Part shown: piece after piece, positions 10,001 to 18,034 of the stretch
How the letters are laid out: each line of letters begins with the position of its first letter
Position numbering within the stretch: position 1 is the first letter of the stretch
From: Bacteroidota bacterium
GTDB lineage: Bacteria; Bacteroidota; Bacteroidia; Chitinophagales; Chitinophagaceae
Assembly: GCA_023387985.1 (NCBI GenBank)
Contig: JAEWHC010000009.1
Location: forward strand, 682,001 to 746,000
Reading direction: 5' to 3'
DNA length: 64,000 nt
The notes under the pieces: model-generated
What the model was told of the DNA's origin: nothing
Seen by the model: the letters and a program-made list of their open reading frames with translations, nothing else
The model's database searches: none
Program-made: the position numbers and the translations under genes

Positions 10001-10381
10001 GCCGACCTTGAAAAAGCCATTTTGCACTGGCAGGAAAAGGGCCTTTTGCAGGAGGAGCAGGCGCAAAAAGCCCGGGAGATTTTGGGGCGTATGTTGCAAC
10101 TGGAATGCCTGCAGCCATGGGCGGATCCGCAGTTCAAAACCCTGGCTGAACGGACAATGATCAATATCGCCCGGGAAATGCGACGCCCTGACCTGATCCT
10201 GTACAATGAACGGGAAACAATGGTTTTTGATTTTAAGTTTACCGAAAAGTCTTCCCAGGCGAACCAATATCACCAGCAGCTAAAGGAATACCTGGAGTTG
10301 CTCAGGCAAACCGGTTTTGCGCATCCAAAAGGATGGTTGGTATTTGCCCTGGACAATAAAATAACGGAGGTGGATTTATGA
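7061..10381 (+). CDS. addA: AddA-like UvrD/RecB-family helicase-nuclease
   Basis: An 1106-residue superfamily 1A helicase. Visible in order: Walker A ASAGSGKT (residues 9-16), motif Ia ITFTNKASAEM, Walker B LIDEFQDTSRFQW, motif III LLVGDVKQAIYRWR, motif IV LETNYRSSRPV, motif V IHKSKGLAFDVV and motif VI LYVAATRARQR. A C-terminal PD-(D/E)xK nuclease block (RPDLILYN, VFDFKF, YHQQLKEY) follows. It should resect double-strand DNA ends for RecA together with the next gene. The start must be the TTG at 7061. An in-frame stop lies at 7049-7051, and the first possible ATG falls after the P-loop. It overlaps addB by four bases, indicating translational coupling. Confidence 0.88.
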   Translation: MALLEIYKASAGSGKTFLLTVRYLRLALLNPLAFQGILAITFTNKASAEMKSRIIETLESIAKGNGKARAFEKAILEEFPDWDGNKLRDRCSEVYRQILHDYSKFSVSTIDKFVQRIIRSFAWELGLDGAYRLQLDMEPVKVSLAEAMYRRLDRDPALRSWILEFAIERLAEGKNWDFKEDAKGFASQLFNEKFAPFETWIRLHSDVLDPTFTALQSRTMAYADAVKKRWIDLAGNILQVASAQGLDVCDFSNGKSGFFNTFCKIAEETIEVPGIRFQKIVSDGAPLVSKTAKADIKTAIAAIEDQVRDACAKIMQWVHDDLPDFNTANVILKHTRILRIMAVFVQELAIYRKENNVLLISDTHHLLNQLTKDITAPFMYEKIGNRYQHYLIDEFQDTSRFQWENFIPLFEEAMGGGNPNLLVGDVKQAIYRWRNGDWRLLLHEVEDGLRRFKPVEKNLETNYRSSRPVIEFNNLLFARAAAAMQNSLNNEIASAPEEIQNRMRDLGYHEIFYKAYSDCQQIVPDEAKEEGGVKLVWVEKPGEVGGGTLEDEEGGGALHITEAILEAVFNQVLDLLQEGFAPGQIGILTRTNKESRDIITWFSQLMVQSSRMHELHIQPFKIISGDALLLGTNTAVQLLLSALRFLSTLEKDNIALTELRHLYSLLRGHPEFDQDRFARNGNNDLLPPLFWQNEYRYRSMPVNDLVHQLTIDLGLHHFEGHDDFISQFYNVVAEWAKQGEGDAAGFLTYWEEEGCKLTLPANPSADALEVLTIHKSKGLAFDVVLLPFLNWKIRGGSGLMADILWVDASETRFNDIPVLPVTMTKKLAGTRFAKDYFEELVLTGMDSLNVLYVAATRARQRWYGWLPQDYRKNQENIVRISHLIDRVARNLDEDEKTASPIHEGYVAQTGAWQHGNLVKTDGITPLPSKMQRSGLVLTDYKSRVKLRYRPLEVEEESHEELLPRQTGLLYHAILARMNRPADLEKAILHWQEKGLLQEEQAQKAREILGRMLQLECLQPWADPQFKTLAERTMINIAREMRRPDLILYNERETMVFDFKFTEKSSQANQYHQQLKEYLELLRQTGFAHPKGWLVFALDNKITEVDL

Positions 10382-13203
10382 TGCCTTTTTTGAAGGAAAC
10401 CGCGGAGGAAATATGGAGGCGTCATGGAAAAATATTCCATGAACTGGCAATCGTTTTTCCAAACAAACGGCAGGCTGGTTATTTCCAGGACTACCTGGTA
10501 CGGGAGGCCACTCCCCCCTTTTTTTTACCGGAAATGCTGACGATCGAAGAGTTGGTTGCCCGTTCATCACATAGGGCCATTGCCGATCCGGTGACCCAGA
10601 CCGTTTATTTGTGCCGGGCTTTTGAAAAACTGGCAAAGCAACATGAAGATATACACTATTCCGGCATGGAGGCATTTTTCCCAATTGCAGAAACCATTGT
10701 AAATGATTTCCGGGAGATCGACAGTTATTTTTTGGACATTAACCTGGTTTGCGACAACCTCCGTGAACTGGAGATGATTGACAGCCGCTTTGATGTACTT
10801 ACTGAAGAACAGAAGGATTTTCTCCGTGGCTTTTGGAGTGGACTGCCGGACAGGGGAGAAGTACAGAAGCGTTTCCTGGAATTATGGGAGAGGCTACCGG
10901 AGGTCTACCGCGAATTTCACGGCATGCTCGAAGCCCAGGGGCTCACCACAATCGGGATGTGCTACCGCAAGATTGCATTGAACGAAGCCGATCATCCGGA
11001 ATTTATCAGAGACTGGCAGCACCTGGCCTTTGTAGGTTTCAACGCGTTCAACCGAGCGGAAGAAACTTTTTTAAAGCGTTGGCAGGAAGAAGGTCGAATC
11101 TCTTTCTGGATGGATGTGGACCGGCGTTACCTCGATGATCCCCTGCAGGAGTCCGGTTTTTTCCTCCGGCGCAACCTGCATCAGCTGGGGTTTAAGAATG
11201 AATGGCCTCCCCGCGATTACAGTGTGCACAATAAACCTTCCATTCACCTGGTGGCCGCCCAGGGCAACCTTGGCCAGGCGCAAACGGTAGAAAAATGGTG
11301 GGAAGAAGAAGGCAGCAAAGTGGCAAAGCCGGCGATTATTCTCGCTGATGAATCGTTGCTGATGCCGGTGCTCCAATCACTTCCGGAAGGATTGCCGGAA
11401 TTGAATATCACTATGGGTTTACCACTTGCGGGAGGCCAGGTTGATTCGCTGGCCCAACTGTTCCTGGAAATCCATTTACATCCCGCTACAGATCACGGAA
11501 AACGGCCATATCACCTGGTGAAAAAATGGCTGGAAAGTCCTTTTTGTGATCTGTCCCCTTCAGACATCGCCCGAAACCATGAAAAGCTGAAAAAAGAATA
11601 CCTGCTCCATGTCCCGTTTTTGATGTTACAAAAATGGAGCACCTTAACACAGCTCATGTTTATGCCCCTGAAAACTGCTGCAGAAAGCTTTGACCGTTTG
11701 CAGGAGTTACTGGAAAGCGGGATGAAAATAAAACGCCTGCAACAGGATGAAATGGCCACCGCCTCTATTACGGCTGGCTGGCAATTGATGGAGCAGTTGA
11801 AAACCCTATTCCGCGACCTGCAACTGCCAGATGATCTCCATCTGCTGTCCTTTATCACCAAACGTCAGTTTGCGGGGATCAGCATACCCATCCAGGCCAA
11901 TAAGAATTCAGGCATCCAGCTGATGGGCTTACTGGAAAGCCGGGGGCTGGATTTTGATGCCATTCTTTTGCTAGGCGCGCATGAAGGAAGTCTTCCACGA
12001 ATCCGCGCCCCAAAGAGTTTCCTGCCCGTAAATATCCGAAGGGCTTTCGGCTTGCCGGTTCCTGAACATCAGGATGCCATTTTCGCCTACGTATTCTATC
12101 GTTTATTGCACAGGAGCCAAAGCCTCCGGGCAGTTTTCAATGCCCTCATCACCGACAACAGCAATGGCGAAATCAGCCGGTTTTTACAACAATTGGAATT
12201 TGAGACGGATTGGGCATTTACCCGCGAAAATCTGGGAATGGATATTCGTTCGCATGACCCCAAAAATCTCATCGTGAGAAAAGATGAAGCGATTATGAGA
12301 AAAATGTTCGCTTCTATCAAAAACATCAGCCCCACTGCCATCCGTTCCTATGTGCATTGCCGGATGCAATTTTATTTCAGGTATGTGGCCGGCCTCAAAC
12401 CGGTCGAAACCCTGGAAGAAGGCGTGCAGGCTTCATCGGTGGGAAAAGTGGTGCATCTGCTGATGGAAATGCTCTACAAGGAAGCGCTGAGCGACGGCGG
12501 CGCGGTTAACATTGAAATCATTGACAATATGAGGAAGCGGGTTCCCCATTTGATCGACCTGGCTTTTCAACAAACCTGGTACGAAAAGCCACTGGAACAC
12601 CCAATGGAATATTCAGGTGAATTGCTGGTGGTGAAAGCGGTGGTGGAAAAGCTTGTGAAAATGCTGCTGGACATCGACGCAAAATATGCCCCTTTTCAAG
12701 TCATCAGTCTTGAACAAAAATTTGAGGTAACGTTCCGTGCATTTAAGCAAAAGATTAATCTTTCCGGGTTTGTGGACCGGGTAGACCTCAAGGACGGGGT
12801 TTACCGGATGGTGGATTATAAAACCGGCGGCGACAAACCCGCGTTCATGGGCGGATTGCAGGGGTTGCTGGAGCCTCATGGCGACAAGCAAAATGGCTCT
12901 GCTTTACAGACGTTGATCTATGCCTGGATATTCCGGGAAAACAATCCGGCCTATCAAAGTTTTGAACCTGCCCTGCTCGGCGTGCGCAACCTGCAAACCC
13001 GCGATGCCAGCATGCAGTTGAAAGACAACATGAACAACGCGGTGGTTTCCGCTGAAAATATACATGACTACCTGGATGAACTGGAGGAATTGCTGGCCGG
13101 CATCTTTGCCGAGATCTTTAGTGAGAATATCCCGTTTACCCAGGTGGATGACTGGAATAAATGTACCTATTGCGACTATATCGGAATCTGCCAGCGAAAA
13201 TAA
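10378..13203 (+). CDS. addB: AddB-like helicase-fold/nuclease partner with Fe-S staple
   Basis: A 941-residue protein starting at the ATGATG that overlaps the addA stop. The N-terminus (IVFPNKRQAGYFQDYL) and the middle block (GLLESRGLDFDAILLLGAHEG) follow the inactivated-helicase layout of AddB/RexB. The C-terminus is a RecB-type nuclease: GFVDRVD, then MVDYKTG. One cysteine (YVHCRMQF) precedes the nuclease and three close the protein (KCTYC...GIC). This C...CxxCxxxxxC pattern is known to bind a [4Fe-4S] cluster in AddB and staple the nuclease domain. It acts with AddA in recombinational repair. The spacing of the last cysteines is slightly different from the Bacillus protein as I remember it. 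Confidence 0.82.
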   Translation: MMPFLKETAEEIWRRHGKIFHELAIVFPNKRQAGYFQDYLVREATPPFFLPEMLTIEELVARSSHRAIADPVTQTVYLCRAFEKLAKQHEDIHYSGMEAFFPIAETIVNDFREIDSYFLDINLVCDNLRELEMIDSRFDVLTEEQKDFLRGFWSGLPDRGEVQKRFLELWERLPEVYREFHGMLEAQGLTTIGMCYRKIALNEADHPEFIRDWQHLAFVGFNAFNRAEETFLKRWQEEGRISFWMDVDRRYLDDPLQESGFFLRRNLHQLGFKNEWPPRDYSVHNKPSIHLVAAQGNLGQAQTVEKWWEEEGSKVAKPAIILADESLLMPVLQSLPEGLPELNITMGLPLAGGQVDSLAQLFLEIHLHPATDHGKRPYHLVKKWLESPFCDLSPSDIARNHEKLKKEYLLHVPFLMLQKWSTLTQLMFMPLKTAAESFDRLQELLESGMKIKRLQQDEMATASITAGWQLMEQLKTLFRDLQLPDDLHLLSFITKRQFAGISIPIQANKNSGIQLMGLLESRGLDFDAILLLGAHEGSLPRIRAPKSFLPVNIRRAFGLPVPEHQDAIFAYVFYRLLHRSQSLRAVFNALITDNSNGEISRFLQQLEFETDWAFTRENLGMDIRSHDPKNLIVRKDEAIMRKMFASIKNISPTAIRSYVHCRMQFYFRYVAGLKPVETLEEGVQASSVGKVVHLLMEMLYKEALSDGGAVNIEIIDNMRKRVPHLIDLAFQQTWYEKPLEHPMEYSGELLVVKAVVEKLVKMLLDIDAKYAPFQVISLEQKFEVTFRAFKQKINLSGFVDRVDLKDGVYRMVDYKTGGDKPAFMGGLQGLLEPHGDKQNGSALQTLIYAWIFRENNPAYQSFEPALLGVRNLQTRDASMQLKDNMNNAVVSAENIHDYLDELEELLAGIFAEIFSENIPFTQVDDWNKCTYCDYIGICQRK

Positions 13204-13214
13204 ATCGGCCTCTT

Positions 13215-13222
13215 TACCTTTG
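13215..13222 (+). promoter_or_regulatory. -7 promoter element before gmk
   Basis: TACCTTTG matches the Bacteroidota -7 consensus TAnnTTTG and ends seven bases before the gmk ATG, which would give a very short leader. No convincing -33 TTTG is seen at the expected distance, so this rests on one element. Confidence 0.4.
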
Positions 13223-13228
13223 CACACC

Positions 13229-13819
13229 ATGAATTCCAAGAAGATCATCATCATTACGGCGCCGAGCGGCTCTGGAAAAACCAGCATTACCAGCCATTTG
13301 CTGCGAGAATTTCCGCAACTTACTTTCAGCATCAGTGCCACCACAAGGCCGCCCCGGAAAAATGAAGTGGACGGAAAAGATTATTATTTCATCAGCGAAG
13401 AAGCGTTCAGGAAAAAGATTGAGAAGGATGCATTTCTGGAATGGGAGATGGTTTATGCCGGCCGGTATTATGGCACGCTGCAAACAGAAATTGAACGCAT
13501 CTGGAATGAGGGCAAAATTCCGGTGCTGGATATTGATGTAAAAGGCGCGTTGAATGTACGGAAGAAATTTCCGGAAAAAACCCTTGGTATATTCATCCAG
13601 GTGCCCAGTTTTTCCATCCTGGAAGCCCGGCTGCGCAAACGCGGAACGGAAGACAATGCTTCCATACAAATGCGGCTTGACAAGGCAGCCTATGAAGCTA
13701 CCTATGTGGATTATTTTGATGCGGTGGTAATGAATGATGTGCTGGAAACGGCACAGGAAGTAACTGAGCAACTGGTGCGCACATTCCTGGAGCATAAAGA
13801 TTCTGCCGGTACATCCTGA
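13229..13819 (+). CDS. gmk: Guanylate kinase
   Basis: A 196-residue P-loop kinase: ITAPSGSGKTSITSHLL at residues 8-24, then SISATTRPPRKNEVDGKDYYF, the GMP-binding segment, and a lid region with RLRKRGTED. It phosphorylates GMP to GDP for nucleotide and (p)ppGpp pools. The open frame extends upstream into addB, but the ATG at 13229 places the P-loop at its usual position and follows a -7 element. It lies 25 bases after addB and has its own likely promoter. Confidence 0.95.
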   Translation: MNSKKIIIITAPSGSGKTSITSHLLREFPQLTFSISATTRPPRKNEVDGKDYYFISEEAFRKKIEKDAFLEWEMVYAGRYYGTLQTEIERIWNEGKIPVLDIDVKGALNVRKKFPEKTLGIFIQVPSFSILEARLRKRGTEDNASIQMRLDKAAYEATYVDYFDAVVMNDVLETAQEVTEQLVRTFLEHKDSAGTS

Positions 13820-13869
13820 GTACAGTTAGCTGCAATCGGAATGCAGGCAAAAAAAAACGATGAATTTGA

Positions 13870-13881
13870 GTTTGATCAAAC
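13870..13881. promoter_or_regulatory. 12-bp palindrome upstream of the SDR gene
   Basis: GTTTGATCAAAC is a perfect inverted repeat, 58 bases before the SDR start codon. A near-match to the -7 element (TACCTTTA) follows at about 13914-13921. It could be an operator. No family can be named. Confidence 0.2.
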
Positions 13882-13939
13882 AAGGATAGATTTACACTGA
13901 TCAATTCCAGAGGTTACCTTTAATTAGAAATCATCACCT

Positions 13940-14764
13940 ATGCCATTTAGAAACAGGAAAGTGTTCATAACAGGTGCGAGTCGTGGAATCGGCAAAGCCA
14001 TTGCATTAAAGCTTGCTGCTTCAGGCGCGCAGATCGCCGTGGCGTCCAAAAGCGTGGTTGAAGACCCGAGACTTGGGGGTACCATTTATTCAGCGGTAGA
14101 AGAAATTGAAAAAGCCGGGGGCAAGGGCCTGGCCATTCAGCTGGATGTGCGGGATGAGCAGGCTTCGGCGGCTGCCATTCAGCAGGCGGCTGAACATTTT
14201 GGAGGCCTGGATATTCTCATCAATAATGCCAGCGCCATCAATCTTTCTCCGGCCGCGAAGCTTGATCCAAAGCGCTATGACCTGATGCATGACATCAATG
14301 CAAGAGGCACTTTTTTTCTTTGCCAGGCAGCTATACCGTTTTTGCGGAAAAGCCTGCGAGCACATATTCTCAATCTCAGTCCGCCAATCAACATGAACCC
14401 ACAGTGGTTTTCCAAACACCTGGCCTATACCATGAGCAAATACAATATGAGTATGATCGCATATGGCCTGGCGGCAGAGCTTAAAGAGGACCGGATTGCC
14501 GCTAACAGCCTCTGGCCCAAAACCACCATAGCCACCGCCGCTGTAAACAATTTGCTGGGCGGGGAAATGCTCATGCGACTCAGCCGCAAACCGGAGATCG
14601 TAGCAGATGCTGCAGCGCTCATCCTGCAAAAAGATCCCGCTGACTGTACCGGAAATTTTTTCCTGGTGGAAGACGTTCTGGCCAGTCATGGCATTACCAA
14701 TTTGTCTGAATATGCCTTTGTGGAAGGCAACACCAACTTTTACAATGACCTCTTCCTTGATTGA
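13940..14764 (+). CDS. SDR-family oxidoreductase, HSDL2-like
   Basis: A 274-residue short-chain dehydrogenase. The cofactor motif is TGASRGIGKA at residues 11-20, NNAS is at about 94 and the catalytic residues are LNLSPP (Ser) and YTMSKYNMS (Tyr-x-x-x-Lys). The long loop after the cofactor motif (SKSVVEDPRLGGTIYSAVEEIE) and the LSPPINMNPQWF stretch are typical of hydroxysteroid-dehydrogenase-like protein 2. The sterol-carrier domain of the animal protein is absent. It is a probable NADP-dependent reductase of a lipid or ketone substrate, but the substrate is unknown. It sits alone between gmk and the lipid A genes. Confidence 0.82.
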   Translation: MPFRNRKVFITGASRGIGKAIALKLAASGAQIAVASKSVVEDPRLGGTIYSAVEEIEKAGGKGLAIQLDVRDEQASAAAIQQAAEHFGGLDILINNASAINLSPAAKLDPKRYDLMHDINARGTFFLCQAAIPFLRKSLRAHILNLSPPINMNPQWFSKHLAYTMSKYNMSMIAYGLAAELKEDRIAANSLWPKTTIATAAVNNLLGGEMLMRLSRKPEIVADAAALILQKDPADCTGNFFLVEDVLASHGITNLSEYAFVEGNTNFYNDLFLD

Positions 14765-14949
14765 TTTGGGAAGGATGATTTGATTTGAATAAACCTGATA
14801 TTTGATTCCCGGAAAAGCCAGCTGAAGTTGTTTAAAACAGTGTAAAGATCCCCTGCCAGGCCAGAACTTCCATGAACTGAAGGGTTATGCAACTTATGAA
14901 AGGTAAGCTGGTCAATTTTCACGGAAGAATTCATAACAGGATTCTGGGA

Positions 14950-14957
14950 TATATTTG
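14950..14957 (+). promoter_or_regulatory. -7 promoter element before lpxC-fabZ
   Basis: TATATTTG matches TAnnTTTG and ends 32 bases before the lpxC-fabZ start codon. No good -33 TTTG is visible at 17-20 bases upstream, so confidence is limited. Confidence 0.4.
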
Positions 14958-14989
14958 CAACCGGAGATAAGTTTGATAAACATGGAATT

Positions 14990-16405
14990 ATGAAAAAAGC
15001 TTTTGATCCCGATAAGCAGCATACTTTGGCCTCAGATGTGCGGATTCAAGGGACCGGTTTGCATACCGGAGCATTTGTTACAATGCATTTGAAACCCGCA
15101 AAGCCGGGGTTTGGATTTATTTTTCAAAGGATTGACCTGCCCAATCAACCCACCGTGCGGGCCGATTGTGACCTGGTGGTTAATACCGCAAGAGGGACAA
15201 CACTGGAAGAAAACGGGGCAAGGGTGAGCACCGTTGAACATGTGCTTGCCGCCCTTGTGGGAACCGGAGTTGACAACTGCCTGATTGAACTTAACGGTCC
15301 GGAAATTCCCATTATGGATGGCAGCAGCCTGCCCTTTGTGGAAGCCATCGAAGAGGTGGGTATTGTGGAACAGCATGCCGCCAAACAATGGTACACCATA
15401 GGCGAAAATATCCAGTTTGTGGATGAAGAACGCCGCGTGGAAATTACTGCCCTGCCTTCTACAGAATACAAAATCACTACGCTCATTGATTTTAATAGTC
15501 CCGTTTTGGGCACCCAACATGCGCAGTTGAAATCTCTCCGCAATTTCGGCAAAGAGATTGCGCCCTGCAGAACTTTTGTGTTTCTGCACGAACTGGAACA
15601 ACTGCTCGACAATAACCTGATTAAAGGCGGAGACATCAATAATGCCATTGTTGTGGTGGATAAACCTATTGATGAAGCCACCAAACTCAAGCTGCATAAA
15701 GCTTTTGACCGCAACGATGTGGATATTCAGGCCGAGGGTTACCTCAATAACCTCAAACTGCGCTACCCCAATGAGCCGGCAAGACATAAACTGCTCGACG
15801 TGGTTGGCGATCTTGCGCTTATTGGTTACCCGGTAAAAGCCCATATCATTGCCCATCGCCCCGGGCATTCAGCCAATGTGGAGTTTGCACGCATGGTGAA
15901 TCAATATATCCGCAAAAACAAACATTCCCTTGATGTTCCGGTTTACGATCCGGAAATGCCGCCGGTTTATGATCTGCAGGAAATTGAAAAAACGCTGCCC
16001 CATCGTTTTCCGTTTTTACTGGTTGACAAGATCATAACCCTTACCAGCAATGTAATTGTCGGCGTTAAAAATGTAACTTTTAATGAATGGTTCTTCCAGG
16101 GCCATTTTCCGAATAACCCGGTAATGCCTGGCGTATTGCAAGTGGAAGCCATGGCGCAAACAGGAGGAATCCTTTGCATCAACTCCATGCCGCCGGGAGA
16201 ATATGATACCTATTTCCTGAAGATTGAATCCTGTAAATTCAAAGCCATGGTAAAACCGGGGGATACGATGCTGCTGAAGCTCGAATTGATTGAACCCATC
16301 CGCCGTGGTATTTGTGTAATGCGGGGAACCGCATTTGTGGGGAATAAGGTATGCACAGAGGCGGAAATGATTGCCCAACTGGTGAAGCGTACCGAGAATG
16401 ATTAA
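14990..16405 (+). CDS. lpxC-fabZ: Bifunctional UDP-3-O-acyl-GlcNAc deacetylase / 3-hydroxyacyl-ACP dehydratase
   Basis: A 471-residue fusion. Residues 1 to about 310 are LpxC: STVEHVLAAL carries the first zinc histidine, RHKLLDVVGDLALIG carries the His and Asp zinc ligands, and HRPGHSAN carries the catalytic histidine. Residues about 325-471 are FabZ: LPHRFPFLLVDK, then GHFPNNPVMPGVLQVEAMAQ with the catalytic His and Glu. LpxC commits to lipid A synthesis and FabZ dehydrates 3-hydroxyacyl-ACP in fatty acid synthesis. Fusing the two rivals for 3-hydroxyacyl substrate in one chain is characteristic of Bacteroidota. lpxA follows 32 bases later. lpxD, often upstream in relatives, is not here. Confidence 0.96.
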   Translation: MKKAFDPDKQHTLASDVRIQGTGLHTGAFVTMHLKPAKPGFGFIFQRIDLPNQPTVRADCDLVVNTARGTTLEENGARVSTVEHVLAALVGTGVDNCLIELNGPEIPIMDGSSLPFVEAIEEVGIVEQHAAKQWYTIGENIQFVDEERRVEITALPSTEYKITTLIDFNSPVLGTQHAQLKSLRNFGKEIAPCRTFVFLHELEQLLDNNLIKGGDINNAIVVVDKPIDEATKLKLHKAFDRNDVDIQAEGYLNNLKLRYPNEPARHKLLDVVGDLALIGYPVKAHIIAHRPGHSANVEFARMVNQYIRKNKHSLDVPVYDPEMPPVYDLQEIEKTLPHRFPFLLVDKIITLTSNVIVGVKNVTFNEWFFQGHFPNNPVMPGVLQVEAMAQTGGILCINSMPPGEYDTYFLKIESCKFKAMVKPGDTMLLKLELIEPIRRGICVMRGTAFVGNKVCTEAEMIAQLVKRTEND

Positions 16406-16437
16406 TCGCACAGCATGAACCTAATGAACCTGTTTAT

Positions 16438-17232
16438 ATGATTCAGCCTTTAGCCTACATTGCAAGAGATGCCAAACTGGCTGAAAATGTCAAAGTAGAT
16501 CCTTATACGGTAATCCATGGAAATGTAACCATTGGTGCCGGCACCTGGATCGCCAGCAATGTTACCATAATGGAGGGTACCCGAATTGGAAAAAATTGCA
16601 GGGTATTTCCCGGAGCCGTTCTTGGTGCGGTGCCGCAGGATCTGAAATTTGGCGGTGAAAAAACCACTGCTGAAATCGGTGACAATTGTACCATCCGTGA
16701 ATTTGTGACCATCAACCGTGGAACCAAGGACCGGGGGGCCACCAAAGTCGGCAACAACTGCCTGATCATGGCCTATACACACATCGCGCACGATTGTGAG
16801 ATAGGTGACAATTGTGTATTGAGCAACAGCACGCAGATGGCTGGTCATGTTACCGTTGGTGACTGGGCAGTTATCGGGGGCGTGAGCGCCATCCACCAGT
16901 TTACAAAAATTGGCGAACACGCCTTTATTGCCGGCGGTTCCCTGGTAGGTAAGGATGTTCCTCCTTACATTAAAGCCGGGAGAACTCCGCTTTCTTATGC
17001 CGGGGTAAATAGCATTGGGCTGAAGCGCCGGGGGTTCAATAACGAACAAATCAACCAGATCCTGGACATTTACCGCATTATTTACAACCGTAATCTCAAT
17101 ATTTCGCAGGCACTGGAATTTATCGAACAGGAAATAGACATCAGCGATGAGCGGGATGAAATCATAACCTTCATTCGCGAAAGTGGCCGTGGGATCATTA
17201 AACGCTCCACCAAGAACGGCTTGGATGACTGA
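16438..17232 (+). CDS. lpxA: Acyl-ACP--UDP-N-acetylglucosamine O-acyltransferase
   Basis: A 264-residue left-handed beta-helix protein made of hexapeptide repeats from residue 1 to about 185, with TRIGKNCRVFPGAVLGAVPQD, then YTHIAHDC holding the catalytic histidine, and GAGTWI/IGDNC turns. A helical C-terminal cap follows (NNEQINQILDIYRIIYNRNLN). It transfers the 3-hydroxyacyl chain to UDP-GlcNAc, the first step of lipid A synthesis, acting in the cytoplasm as a trimer. It lies in one operon with lpxC-fabZ; the ABC ATPase follows 31 bases later. Confidence 0.95.
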   Translation: MIQPLAYIARDAKLAENVKVDPYTVIHGNVTIGAGTWIASNVTIMEGTRIGKNCRVFPGAVLGAVPQDLKFGGEKTTAEIGDNCTIREFVTINRGTKDRGATKVGNNCLIMAYTHIAHDCEIGDNCVLSNSTQMAGHVTVGDWAVIGGVSAIHQFTKIGEHAFIAGGSLVGKDVPPYIKAGRTPLSYAGVNSIGLKRRGFNNEQINQILDIYRIIYNRNLNISQALEFIEQEIDISDERDEIITFIRESGRGIIKRSTKNGLDD

Positions 17233-17263
17233 TGATGTTTGATTTCACAGACTTTCCTTATTT

Positions 17264-17911
17264 ATGCAGATTGAACTGACCAGGCTGGGCAAAAGGTACA
17301 ACCGCCACTGGATCTTCCGGGGGCTTGATAAACTAATCCTTTCCGGCAGCCGTACAGCCATTGCCGGCGCGAACGGGAGCGGAAAAAGTACCCTGCTTCA
17401 GGTCATCGGCGGATCGCTTGACCGCAGCGAAGGAAGCGTAAAATTTATTGATGATGGCCAGGCCGCAGAACCTGACGATCATTTTGCCCTGGTTGGATTT
17501 TGCACGCCTTACCTGGAGCTGCCTGAAGAATTGAGTCTGGTCGAATTCCTTGAATTTCATGGCAAGTTCAAACAATGGTTGCCCGGCCTCGATGCCTCTT
17601 TGATCATTGACATCATGGGTTTGCAAAAGGCACGCGACAAATGGGTACGTGATTTCAGCAGTGGCATGAAACAGCGCGTAAAACTTGCACAGGCTTTAAT
17701 GACCACCGCGCCTGTTGTGTTGCTGGATGAACCCACTTCAAACCTGGATGAAAAAGGCATAGGATCCTATTTTGAATGGGTGGAAAAATTCACGGCCGGT
17801 AAAACCTTGCTGGTTGCCAGCAATGATGCCAGGGAAATAGATTTCTGCAACGAAACTATCCTGATCTCCGACTATTGGCCGCAATCTGCTGCCGGGATAC
17901 GAAATGGATGA
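17264..17911 (+). CDS. Orphan ABC-transporter ATP-binding protein
   Basis: A 215-residue single nucleotide-binding domain. Walker A is GANGSGKST near residue 36, the signature is FSSGMKQRVKLAQAL, and Walker B is VVLLDEPTSNLDEKG. The H-loop position reads LLVASNDAREID, with Asn where the switch His is usual. There is no transmembrane segment and no permease beside it. Position directly after lpxA suggests co-expression with lipid A synthesis. It could energise an unlinked exporter or act on its own. The role is unknown. Confidence 0.8.
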   Translation: MQIELTRLGKRYNRHWIFRGLDKLILSGSRTAIAGANGSGKSTLLQVIGGSLDRSEGSVKFIDDGQAAEPDDHFALVGFCTPYLELPEELSLVEFLEFHGKFKQWLPGLDASLIIDIMGLQKARDKWVRDFSSGMKQRVKLAQALMTTAPVVLLDEPTSNLDEKGIGSYFEWVEKFTAGKTLLVASNDAREIDFCNETILISDYWPQSAAGIRNG

Positions 17912-17984
17912 TTCCAAATTTGCTTTCTTTAACCTATCCACTACGCATAAGAATCAGGAAACACAAATTGTGCGGTTTGATCAG

Positions 17985-17992
17985 TAAATTTG
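17985..17992 (+). promoter_or_regulatory. -7 promoter element before the alpha-oxoamine synthase gene
   Basis: TAAATTTG matches TAnnTTTG and lies 42 bases before the start codon at 18035. A TTG at 17968-17970 could serve as a -33 element, but the 14-base spacing is short. Confidence 0.35.
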
Positions 17993-18034
17993 CGGTTAGG
18001 TTCGTCATGAATTTATCATAAAATTTAATATAAA

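Noticed and set aside
14740..14934. Short minus-strand frame between the SDR gene and lpxC-fabZ
   Set aside because: It overlaps the SDR stop, has no start context and no fold; the region reads as spacer with a promoter element.
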